This document shows, one piece after another, positions 42,162 to 52,718 of a DNA stretch of 64,000 nt. The stretch is taken from NCBI GenBank assembly GCA_032622095.1, contig CP136062.1, positions 226,004,578-226,068,577 of the forward strand, in the 5' to 3' direction. Position numbers and translations under genes: made by a program. The stretch's first letter is position 1. Each line of letters begins with the position of its first letter. Below the pieces are notes generated by a model. That model searched no databases, had not been told where the DNA came from, and worked only from the letters and a program-made list of their open reading frames with translations. This DNA comes from Siphonodentalium dalli. Its lineage: Eukaryota; Mollusca; Scaphopoda; Gadilida; Siphonodentaliidae.

Positions 42162-42430
42162 GCTGTAGGTGATAGAAAACCAGGCACATAAGATAGCAAT
42201 CCTTCAATGTGACAGTGCTAATTAAAGACACACAATCTAACGCTCCTAAATTACAATTTATCACATGATTAGCACTATTTTCCTATGTAATATTCGAGCG
42301 TAATAGACACGTGTAATATCGTCGCGTGCAATGACGTCACGCTGCTCTTTGGGACAAAGTTCTCTGTCTGTTAATTATTGTTGTTTTCGATAAAATTTAA
42401 GCGATTATATGACCATGTGATAAAAAGTAT

Positions 42431-42560
42431 CTCAAACTCGTTCTATTTTATACGTAATTTATCAACCTCGTCAACTAAATTCTATTTGAGCCTCGGTTAA
42501 CCTCGGCTCAAATCGAATTTAGTGAACTCGGTTGATAAATTCCGTATAAAATAGAAACTC
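42431..42560. repeat. Inverted repeat in intron
   Basis: Arms TCTATTTTATACGTAATTTA and inverse TAAATTCCGTATAAAATAGA, with inner pair TTTGAGCCTCGG / CCTCGGCTCAAA. Confidence 0.82.
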
Positions 42561-43214
42561 ATGTGAGATCCTCTATTTCGTTGACTTTGTGGTAAAAATT
42601 ATTTGATTCGAGTCGAGGAACCAGCCCATCAAAGCACAGAGTTATCAGATATCAATATTTGAAATCTAATATTTTTCACCACCTGGAATATTTGGCGGCC
42701 TGGCAAATATCTGATGAATGCTGACTGACTTAATCTTGATTCAAAATGGCATTGAACAAAATGTTGATATATAACACTTTTTGGGCAATTATACACTATA
42801 TAGTTGACACTGGTTAGCAATAATTTTGGTCAATTACTCGATTCTGATAACTAAAGCGTCTTTTGAAGAAATGTTGTTGTTGGAATCTGATTATATGAGG
42901 ACCATCGAATCAGATTGTGTACCTTTAAATATATCAAGAACAAATGATGCTATTAAGCAATATATGAGAAAAATGAAGAGAATTTGGGTAAAATGAACCA
43001 ATTGAAATGAAATAAGACGTAAGAAAACTAATTCTGAGCAAACTAAATATAAGCAACCGCAATAAACGACAGAATTATTCATTATTTTCATCATTATTAT
43101 GTAATATTTATGTGTATAGAAAAAAAAAACATATCCTATCCTATCCTACAATGTGGCATGTTAGATGTTGAAAATTTCTTTGCTTTTCTTAATATAAAAA
43201 ATAGTCCGGCTTGC

Positions 43215-43480
43215 TGTTCACAAAAACAACCCAAGGCACGATTCTCACCTTGTGCCAACCATCATGTCACCAGGTGGGTAATAGTTTGAAGACTTATTAT
43301 AGCCGGGCAATAGTTTGCTTGCTACAATTCTCGTCAAGAATGATGTCAGCAGACGGGTAATAGTTTGAAGACTATAGCCGGGCGTTATTTCACTTGCCAC
43401 AATTCTCACCTCGCGACAACTGGAATGTCAGCAGGGAATTAATAGTTTGAAGACGAAAGACGGGCGATAATTCGCTTGCC
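43215..43480. repeat. About 85-bp tandem repeat, 3 copies
   Basis: Units contain AATAGTTTGAAGAC, GCCGGGC and TTGCCACAATTCTCACCT. Confidence 0.75.
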
Positions 43481-43700
43481 AGGCAACGGTCAAAACTGTC
43501 CGATGACATGTGATCATGCTTCATCGGCTGAGAAGCTAGGTCAGCTCTCTGAAATCTATCTATATCAGACTATTGAAATATCTTCAAATTCTCTTCTATC
43601 TTAAATTACTCTCTAATTTTCTCTCTTTTTCTCTCTCTCACTGATCTCATATTATAAATATGTCTAATACCAACTTTATTTCTCTGTCTCTTATTCTCAC

Positions 43701-44040
43701 TTAACCCTTTACCCAACAAACCGGCCAAAAACGCCCAAATAAATCTTCAACAGCCTAAAATATCTTCGGTCTGTCTCAAAACACCATACAAATATGGATA
43801 TCATTGGAACCGGCTCCTTGACCACATTGTGATAGTTACAGTTAGCCCTGTGCCAATGCATTCTCATATATATGCGAGTCGACCATAACAAAAATCTTTT
43901 TTTAACACTTTTTAACAATTTTATAATTTTTAATGTGTTAAGCCAATGTATTCTCTTATATATGCGAGGCGACCTATGGTCGACTCGCATATATAAGAGA
44001 ATACATTGGCACAGGGCCCTTCTGTTGGGTAAAGGGTTAA
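43701..44040. mobile_element. TTAA MITE, family II (inverse orientation)
   Basis: TTAACCCTTTACCCAACAAA to TGTTGGGTAAAGGGTTAA; the first palindrome is deleted after one arm (43850-43890), the second is complete (43945-44015). Confidence 0.85.
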
Positions 44041-44630
44041 ACCGTTTATTCCATAGAGCGCAATATTGACACACCTATCAGATGAGCCCACTACATGACT
44101 TGGTGCGAGACAAAAAATAAATTAACGCAAACTTGAGAACCTCAATTTCTCTGAAATACATCACACTTAAATCAATCATACTCACTTTGTGGGCTCGGTC
44201 ACAAAATCCGGAGACTACACCTACAAGCTTCACCGGAGATGACATATATTACCTTGTTGTCAATTCCCCTCCATATCATATCTGTTTGTTATATTGTTAT
44301 TACTTTGTCATGAGCTATTGGATTAAATACTGTTTACATTAAAAAGTCGACTTCTTATTGTGATGTTTGTCTCAAATTACGACCCGCATACATAGACGCA
44401 ATCATCATGCACCGGTGATACTGTCCAATAAGTAAGTAGGCCTAAATATGCTAAGGAGGACTAAATATGCTAAGTAGGCCTAAATATGCTGGTTGGAAAG
44501 ACATTGTATTATAAGCAGTGTCCTTGCGGGATCGTTTTGTGGGGGATAATCTGACGTGAAACTGTATCCTATATGACCAACGTTGACGTGTCCATATAAA
44601 TGCGTATCACAATACATATAATTATTGGCA

Positions 44631-45020
44631 TTAACCCTTTACCCAACAGAATGGCCCTGTGCCAATGCATTCTCTTATATATGCGAGTCGACCATAGGTC
44701 GCCTCGCATATATAAGAGAATGCATTGGCTTAACACATTAAAAATTATAAAATTGTTAAAGAATGTAAGAAAAAATGGTAAAAACAGATTTTTTTTAGGC
44801 CAATGCATTCTCTTATATATGCGAGGCGACCTATGGTCGACTCGCATATATAAGAGAATGCATTGGCACATGGCATAACTGTAACTATCACAATGTGGTC
44901 AAGGAGCCGGTTCCAATGATATCCATATTTGTATGGTTCTATTGAGACAGACCGAAGATATTTTAGGCTGTTGAAGCTTTATTTGGCCGGTTTTGGCCGG
45001 TTTGTTGGGTAAAGGGTTAA
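44631..45020. mobile_element. TTAA MITE, family II, full copy
   Basis: Intact ends and both palindromes (44661-44730, 44800-44868). It shares the right TTAA (45017-45020) with the next family III element. Confidence 0.88.
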
Positions 45021-45173
45021 CCCTTTCATGACTGGAGCTGCGCTCTTGCAGCAATAGAAACCCTGTGCCAGTGCATTTTCTTATATATGCGAGTCTCCCA
45101 TAGGGAGCCTCACATATATAAGAGAATGCATTGGCTTACAAGGTCAAGGTAAATATTGTCATGAAATGGTTAA
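45017..45173. mobile_element. TTAA MITE, family III, one palindrome deleted
   Basis: TTAACCCTTTCATGACTGGA to ATGAAATGGTTAA, sharing its left TTAA with the family II element 44631-45020. Confidence 0.8.
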
Positions 45174-45386
45174 ATGCCTGAAGACAGTGAGCTATTCTCA
45201 TCACATCTAACACTCTATTTTGGCTTTCCTTGGAAGCAAATGTTTCCAAAAGGCCATGAATTCAGACTATCAATATATACCCTTATCGCGATCATAAGAT
45301 GGATATCGAATCAATAATAATTTAGATCATATCATGAAGTAAATGACGTTAATGCTGCCATAATGCCAGCAAAAAGTTATGCATAT

Positions 45387-45467
45387 ACAGTAATGCCCTA
45401 AATAATCGACTCCTTAACAATAATTTTGCTGTGGTTAAGGAGTTGATTATTTAGGGCATTACTGTAT
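45387..45467. mobile_element. TA MITE family V, minimal copy
   Basis: Only the ends remain: ACAGTAATGCCCTAAATAAT and its inverse, 81 bp in all. Confidence 0.85.
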
Positions 45468-45845
45468 ACTGGGAATGTTGGTAAAGGGTCTATCCTTCCC
45501 AGGAGATGGGCGTAATTGCTCTCGCACCCGTATGCACTTGCAATTTTCAAATTCGCGCTCGTCCCTCTTGCATATGGTGGTTGTAGACAACAATTTAATG
45601 TTGGAACTATTTGAAAGTTTGCTTAGATCCTATCATGTCTCCATTTAGTTATGGGCATGTGAAAGTGTAACTGGACGTATGACTATCACGCAATGACATT
45701 TTGTTTGAGACAACCCCAACTTATCATTAAATTAAGGATTAAATTGTACCAGTCTTCTGAATTGCAGGAGCAAATATGGTCTCTCGATTTATTTTTCTCA
45801 TGGTAAAGACTGGTGACGGGTAATAGTTATTAATTGAAGCAGACC

Positions 45846-46433
45846 AAGCCTGCAAATATTGTGTCCGTCATTTGCAAAATAAGGTCCCCAGAGGGTGAAT
45901 TTAGTGACGTTATTCCGAAAGGTAGGTTAGCATCACCAAATTCACCCTCTGGGAACACAATTCTGCTGAAACCTCAACTGCTATGGGAGATCTAGAATCA
46001 GATTAACCCTTTACCCAACAGAACGGACCATATTAAAAATGATAAAATTGTCAAAGAATGTAGAAAAATATTATAAAAATTGTTAAAAAATTAAAAAATT
46101 GTTAAAGAATGTAAGAAAAAATGGTAAAAAGTGTTAAAAAAGATTTTTTTAGGCCAATGCATTCTCTTATATATGCGAGGCGACCTATGGTCGACTCGCA
46201 TATATAAGAGAATGCATTGGCACAGGGCATAACTGTAACCATCACAATGTGGTCAATGAACCGGTTCTAATGATATCCATATTTGTATGGTGTTAGAGAG
46301 ACAGACCGAAGATATTTTAGGCTGTTGAAGATTTATTTGGGCGTTTTTGGCCGGTTTGTTGGGTAAAGGGTTAAAGTTCCTCAATTGACTATAGATACTT
46401 CCCACAAGATGAGGCACACTATTTGCAGGCTTG
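45846..46433. mobile_element. Foldback element FB with nested TTAA MITE
   Basis: Starts CAAGCCTGCAAATATTGTGT, left hairpin 45883-45965, interrupted by a TTAA MITE (46003-46374), ends ACACTATTTGCAGGCTTG. Confidence 0.8.
46003..46374. mobile_element. TTAA MITE, family II
   Basis: The first palindrome is deleted, the second is present (46154-46220). Inserted in a foldback element. Confidence 0.85.
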
Positions 46434-46459
46434 AAGCAGACTATGGGTTGATGCAGTCT

Positions 46460-46827
46460 AGTAATAACTAAACCAAGGTTTCCTTACAGTCAACTCTCAG
46501 TCTAGAGACACCGGTATTAAAAAATATTTCCGCGATGAACGGGAAATTCCCTTCTGGCGACAGCTCATTAATATTCATGTTTCCAAATATAGCACTGTTT
46601 ACCTTTTTGATTGGTGTTATTTGATGCGGCAGACCTTTGCTGTAACCGGTAGGAAGAATAGCTACACATGTTTTTCTGGTTATTAATAAACTACTCAGAA
46701 TAAACTTCTGTTTTTGCTTTAGTGAATCAATACCAATTTTCTTCAAAACGTTCTTAATTACAATTTCGACAATTTGTATTTCGTAAGCCTGCCATTGTTT
46801 TAGCGTAGCCTCGCTTTCATCTAGCAT
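46460..46827 (-). pseudogene. RecQ-like helicase N-terminal fragment
   Basis: An open stretch of 119 codons starting MLDESEATLKQWQAYEIQ. Around residues 38-75 it resembles the start of RecQ helicases: a Leu-rich lead, LKQKQKFILSSLL (Q-motif position) and AILPTGYSKGLPHQ (Walker A, where LPTGYGKSL-Q is expected). The Ser/Lys/Gly order is disturbed, so ATP binding is doubtful. After that the similarity stops and the frame runs into TGTCTCTAGACTGAGAGTT-type repeat DNA (46483-46510). Probably a retrogene or transposon-borne fragment inside the intron, unrelated to the A2M/TEP gene. Confidence 0.6.
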
Positions 46828-47102
46828 TTCCGCCTTCGGTAATACTTATTTTTAGAACTATTGGGCGGTGCTTGTATGAATAATTACTATGAGGGCAGAA
46901 TATGAATAGGTAATGGGATTTGCAGGCAGTTATTGATTGGTCGAGCAACGCATTGCCTGGTGCGAATTGGTTGGATTTCTCCCGTTTGAAATATATTTTT
47001 CCATGAATGTCTCAAGACCGTAAGTTGAAAGTAATGAAAATTAGGTCTAATTTTAATAAGACTGCGGTTGATGAAGCTGCTTAAAGGATAACATATATTC
47101 AC

Positions 47103-47157
47103 CTGAGTTCTGTTGGTTGAGCAGATGCAGATCGGACATAAAATTCAATCCTGCTTT
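47103..47157 (-). CDS. A2M/TEP gene, constant mini-exon C (phase 0 to 1)
   Basis: A 55-nt exon found because exon B ends in phase 0 while all variable exons begin in phase 1. On the minus strand a strong acceptor (TTTTTTTTCAG) is followed by 18 codons reading KAGLNFMSDLHLLNQQNS plus one G, then GTGAATAT. The phase (0 to 1) is exactly what is needed, and the sequence resembles the DMGLKAFTNSKI-type segment that precedes the bait loop in vertebrate A2M. The final G completes a Gly, Asp or Glu codon with the first two bases of whichever variable exon follows. It is separated from exon B by 9.3 kb, mostly tandem arrays. The prediction is strong but rests on splice signals and frame alone. Confidence 0.75.
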
Positions 47158-47426
47158 CTGAAAAAAAAATCAATTCATTCAACATTTTAGATTATTTAGA
47201 TTTTAAATTTTTAGATTTTATTTGTATAAGATATACCTATTAGGACGTTATCAACACACATAACACTAAAACATAGTGATATGGAACAATAACGACAATA
47301 ATACATTAACTACGTAACGATTGTGGTATTAAATACTGATATGACTAGTGAATTGGTATGTTTAATAAAAGCCAACTGAAGGCAGGTTATTTGAAATTAA
47401 TAATTAATTGTTCTTAAAGTTGTTGT

Positions 47427-47695
47427 CCACCTTTGACTGTATGTACTTCGGCGGCCTCCTGGATATATTTGCATCTGTTTTGTATGTACTTCGGCAGCCT
47501 CCTTGATATATTTGCATCTGTTTTGTATGTCGAGACTGTATGTACTTCGGCGGCCGCCTGGATATATTTGCAACTGTTTTGTATGTACTTCGGCGGCCTG
47601 CTGGATATATTTGCATCTGTTTTGTATGTCGAGACTGTATGTACTTCGGCGGCCTGCTGGATATATTTGCATCTGTTTTCTATGTCGATAATTTG
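47427..47695. repeat. Mixed 40/56-bp tandem repeat, 5 copies
   Basis: Units contain TGTATGTACTTCGGCGGCCT and GGATATATTTGCATCTGTTT. Open frames on both strands are artefacts. Confidence 0.88.
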
Positions 47696-47879
47696 TGGGA
47701 TTTAATAATGAGTTGGGATTCTTCGCGATTAAAGTTTGGAAAATTTCAAGCTTAATTCTAATTCTAATTCATCGAATAAAAAATGAATTTCATATTAAAG
47801 ACATATTATGGACTTCTTCAGTGCATTAAACTGATATGTTAGTACTCAGGCTACTTGGGGGAATGTAACATTCTACTAA

Positions 47880-50800
47880 CATCACTTTAATATTATTCGC
47901 CATTTCGAATTTGATCACCCTATCGTAGTCTGTCACATCACTTTAAGATTATTTGCCATTTCTATTTGATCACCCTATCGAGTGTTCCACATCACTTTAA
48001 GATTACTCGCGATTTCTATTTGATCATCCTATCGGAGTGTTTCACATCACTTTAAGATTATTCGCCATTCTATTTGATATCATCCTATCGGAGTGTTTCA
48101 CATCACTTTAAGATTATTCTCCATTCTATTTGATATCACCCTATCGGAGTGTTTCACATCACTTTAAGATTATTCTCCATTCTATTTGATATCACCCTAT
48201 CGGAGTGTTTCACATCACTTTAAGATTATTTACCATTCTATTTGATATCACCCTATCGAGTGTTTCACATCACTTTAAGATTATTCGCCATTCTATTTGA
48301 TATCACCCTATCGGAGTGTTTCACATCACTTTAAGATTATTCTCCATTCTATTTGATATCACCCTATCTGAGTGTTTCACATCACTTTAAGATTATTCTC
48401 CATTCTATTTGATATCACCCTATCGGAGTGTTTCACATCACTTTAAGATTATTCGCCATTCTATTTGATATCACCCTATCGGAGTGTTTCACATCACTTT
48501 AAGATTACTCGCGATTTCTATTTGATCATCCTATCGAGTGTTCCAGATCACTTTAAGATTACTCGCGATTTCTATTTGATATCACCCTATCGGAGTGTTT
48601 CACATCACTTTAAGATTATTCTCCATTCTATTTGATATCACCCTATCGGAGTGTTTCACATCACTTTAAGATTATTTACCATTCTATTTGATATCACCAT
48701 ATCGGAGTGTTTCACATCACTTTAAGATTATTTACCATTCTATTTGATATCACCCTATCGGAGTGTTTCACATCACTTTAAGATTATTCGCCATTCTATT
48801 TGATATCACCCTATCTGAGTGTTTCACATCACTTTAAGATTATTCCCCATTCTATTTGATATCACCCTATCGGAGTGTTTCACATCACTTTAAGATTATT
48901 CCCCATTCTATTTGATATCACCCTATCGGAGTGTTTCACATCACTTTAAGATTATTCGCCATTCTATTTGATATCACCTTATCGGAGTGTTTCACATCAC
49001 TTTAAGATTATTCCCCATTCTATTTGATATCACCCTATCGGAGTGTTTCACATCACTTTAAGATTATTCGCCATTCTATCTGATCACCCTATCGAGTGTT
49101 CCACATCACTTTAAGATTATTCCCCATTCTATTTCATATCACCCTATCGGAGTGTTTCACATCACTTTAAGATTATTCTCCATTCTATTTGATATCACCC
49201 TATCGGAGTATTTCACATCACTTTAAGATTATTCCCCATTCTATTTGATATCACCCTATCGGAGTGTTTCACATCACTTTAAGATTATTCTCCATTCTAT
49301 TTGATATCACCCTATCAGAGTGTTTCACATCACTTTAATATTATTCTCCATTCTATTTGATATCACCCTATCGGAGTGTTTCCCATCACTTTAAGATTAT
49401 TCACCATTCTATTTGATATCACCCTATCGGAGTGTTTCACATCACTTTAAGATTATTCCCCATTCTATTTGATATCACCCTATCGGAGTGTTTCACATCA
49501 CTTTAAGATTATTCCCCATTCTATTTGATATCACCCTATCGGAGTGTTTCACATCACTTTAAGATTATTCGCAATTCTATTTGATATCATCCTATCGGAG
49601 TGTTTCACATCACTTTAAGATTATTCCCCATTCTATTTGATATCACCCTATCGGAGTGTTTCACATCACTTTAAGATTATTCTCCATTCTATTTGATATC
49701 ACCCTATCGGAGTGTTTCACATCACTTTAAGATTATTCGCCATTCTATTTGATATCACCCTGTCGGAGTGTTCCACATCACTTTAAGATTATTCTCCATT
49801 CTATTTGATATCACCCTATCGGAGTGTTTCACATCACTTTAAGATTATTCTCCATTCTATTTGATATCACCATATCGGAGTGTTTCACATCACTTTAAGA
49901 TTATTCGCCATTCTATTTGATATCATCCTATCGGAGTGTTTCACATCACTTTAAGATTATTCTCCATTCTATTTGATATCACCATAGTAACCCTATCGGA
50001 GTGTTTCACATCACTTTAAGATTATTCGCCATTCTATTTGATATCACCCTATCGGAGTGTTTAACATCACTTTAAGATTATTCGCCATTCTATTTGATAT
50101 CACCCTATCGGAGTGTTTCACATCACTTTAAGATTATTCCCCATTCTATTTCATATCACCCTATCGGAGTGTTTCACATCACTTTAAGATTATTCGCCAT
50201 TCTATTTGATATCACCCTATTGGAGTGTTTCACATCACTTTAAGATTATTCCCCATTCTATCTGATATCACCCTATCGGAGTGTTTCACATCACTTTAAG
50301 ATTATTCTCCATTCTATTTGATATCACCCTATCAGAGTGTTTCACATCACTTTAAGATTATTCGCCATTCTATTTGATATCACCCTATCGGAGTGTTTCA
50401 CATCACTTTAAGATTATTCGCCATTCTATTTGATATCATCCTATCGGAGTGTTTCACATCACTTTAAGATTATTCGCCATTCTATTTGATATCACCCTAT
50501 CAGAGTGTTTCACATCACTTTAAGATTATTCTCCATTCTATCTGATCACCCTATCGAGTGTTTCACATCACTTTAAGATTATTCCCCATTCTATTTGATA
50601 TCACCCTATCGGAGTGTTTCACATCACTTTAAGATTATTCCCCATTCTATTTGATATCACCCTATCGGAGTGTTTCACATCACTTTAAGATTATTCTCCA
50701 TTCTATTTGATCACCCTATCGGAGTGTTTCACATCACTTTAAGATTATTCCCCATTCTATTTGATATCACCCTATCGGAGTGTTTCACATCACTTTAAGA

Positions 50801-52718
50801 TTATTCGCCATTCTATTTGATATCACCCTATCGGAGTGTTTCACATCACTTTAAGATTATTCGCCATTCTATTTTATCACCCTATCGGAGTGTTTCACAT
50901 CACTTTAAGATTATTCGCCATTCTATTTGATATCACCCTATCGGAGTGTTTCACATCACTTTAAGATTATTCGCCATTCTATTTTATCACCCTATCGGAG
51001 TGTTTCACATCACTTTAAGATTATTCCCCATTCTATTTGATATCACCCTATCGGAGTGTTTCACATCACTTTAAGATTATTCGCCATTCTATTTTATCAC
51101 CCTATCGGAGTGTTTCACATCACTTTAAGATTATTCGCCATTCTATTTGATATCACCCTATCGGAGTGTTTCACATCACTTTAAGATTATTCCCCATTCT
51201 ATTTGATCACCCTATCGGAGTGTTTCACATCACTTTAAGATTATTCGCCATTCTATTTGATATCATCCTATCGGAGTGTTTCACATCACTTTAAGATTAT
51301 TCTCCATATCTATTTGATATCACCCTATCGGAGTGTTTCACATCACTTTAAGATTATTCCCCATTCTATTTCATATCACCCTATCGGAGTGTTTCACATC
51401 AATTTAAGATTATTCGCCATCATATTTGATATCACCCTATCGTAGTGTTTCACATCACTTTAAGATTATTCCCCATTCTATTTCATATCACCCTATCGGA
51501 GTGTTTCACATCACTTTAAGATTATTCTCCATTCTATTTTATATCACCCTATCGGAGTGTTTCACATCACTTTAAGATTATTCTCCATTCTATTTGATAT
51601 CACCCTGTCGGAGTGTTTCACATCACTTTAAGATTATTCCCCATTCTATTTGATATCACCCTATCGGAGTGTTTCACATCACTTTAAGATTATTCTCCAT
51701 TCTATTTGATATCACCCTATCGGAGTGTTCCACATCACTTTAAGATTATTCTCCATTCTATTTGATATCACCCTATCGGAGTGTTTCACATCACTTTAAG
51801 ATTATTCTCCATTCTATTTGATCACCCTATCGGAGTGTTTCACATCACTTTAAGTTTATTCTCCATTCTATTTGATATCACCCTATCGGAGTGTTTCACA
51901 TCACTTTAAGATTATTCCCCATTTCTATTTGATATCACCCTATCGGAGTGTTTCACATCACTTTAAGATTATTCTCCATTCTATTTGATATCACCCTATC
52001 GGAGTGTTTCACATCACTTTAAGATTATTCTCCATTCTATTTGATCACCCTATCGGAGTGTTTCACATCACTTTAAGATTATTCGCCATTCTATTTGATA
52101 TCACCCTATCAGAGTGTTTCACATCACTTTAAGATTATTCTCCATTCTATTTGATCACCCTATCGGAGTGTTTCACATCACTTTAAGATTATTCGCCATT
52201 CTATTTGATATCACCCTATCGGAGTGTTTCACATCACTTTAAGATTATTCGCCATTCTATTTGATATCACCCTATCGGAGTGTTTCACATCACTTTAAGA
52301 TTATTCTCCATTCTATTTCATATCACCCTATCGGAGTGTTTCACATCACTTTAAGATTATTTACCATTCTATTTGATATCACCCTATCGGAGTGTTTCAC
52401 ATCACTTTAAGATTATTTACCATTCTATTTGATATCACCCTATCGGAGTGTTTCACATCACTTTAAGATTATTCGCCATTCTATTTGATATCACCCTATC
52501 GGAGTGTTTCACATCACTTTAAGATTATTCGCCATTCTATTTGATCACCCTATCGGAGTGTTTCACATCACTTTAAGATTATTCTCCATTCTATTTGATA
52601 TCACCCTATCGGAGTGTTTCACATCACTTTAAGATTATTCGCCATTCTATTTGATATCACCCTATCGGAGTGTTTCACATCACTTTAAGATTATTCTCCA
52701 TTCTATTTGATATCACCC
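47880..52718. repeat. 56-bp satellite array, about 85 copies
   Basis: Unit TATTTGATATCACCCTATCG + GAGTGTTTCACATCACTTTA + AGATTATTCGCCATTC. Position-specific alternatives (CGCC, CTCC, CCCC, TACC) and loss of ATAT in some units. Lies in the intron between constant exons B and C. The flank at 47795-47880 resembles 10035-10130. Confidence 0.97.

Larger units (their letters stand above)
42162..43700. other. Intron between V1 and exon C, duplicated block
   Basis: 42590-42960 is related to 33780-34110 (TTTTTCACCACCT, GTTGATATATAACAC). The rest is AT-rich with the 85-bp repeats. Nothing gene-like. Confidence 0.6.

Noticed and set aside
43709-44878. ORFs containing CILLYMRVDHRSPRIYKRMHW on both strands
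   Set aside because: The same peptide appears from every copy of the ATGCATTCTC palindrome; it is transposon hairpin sequence read in either direction.
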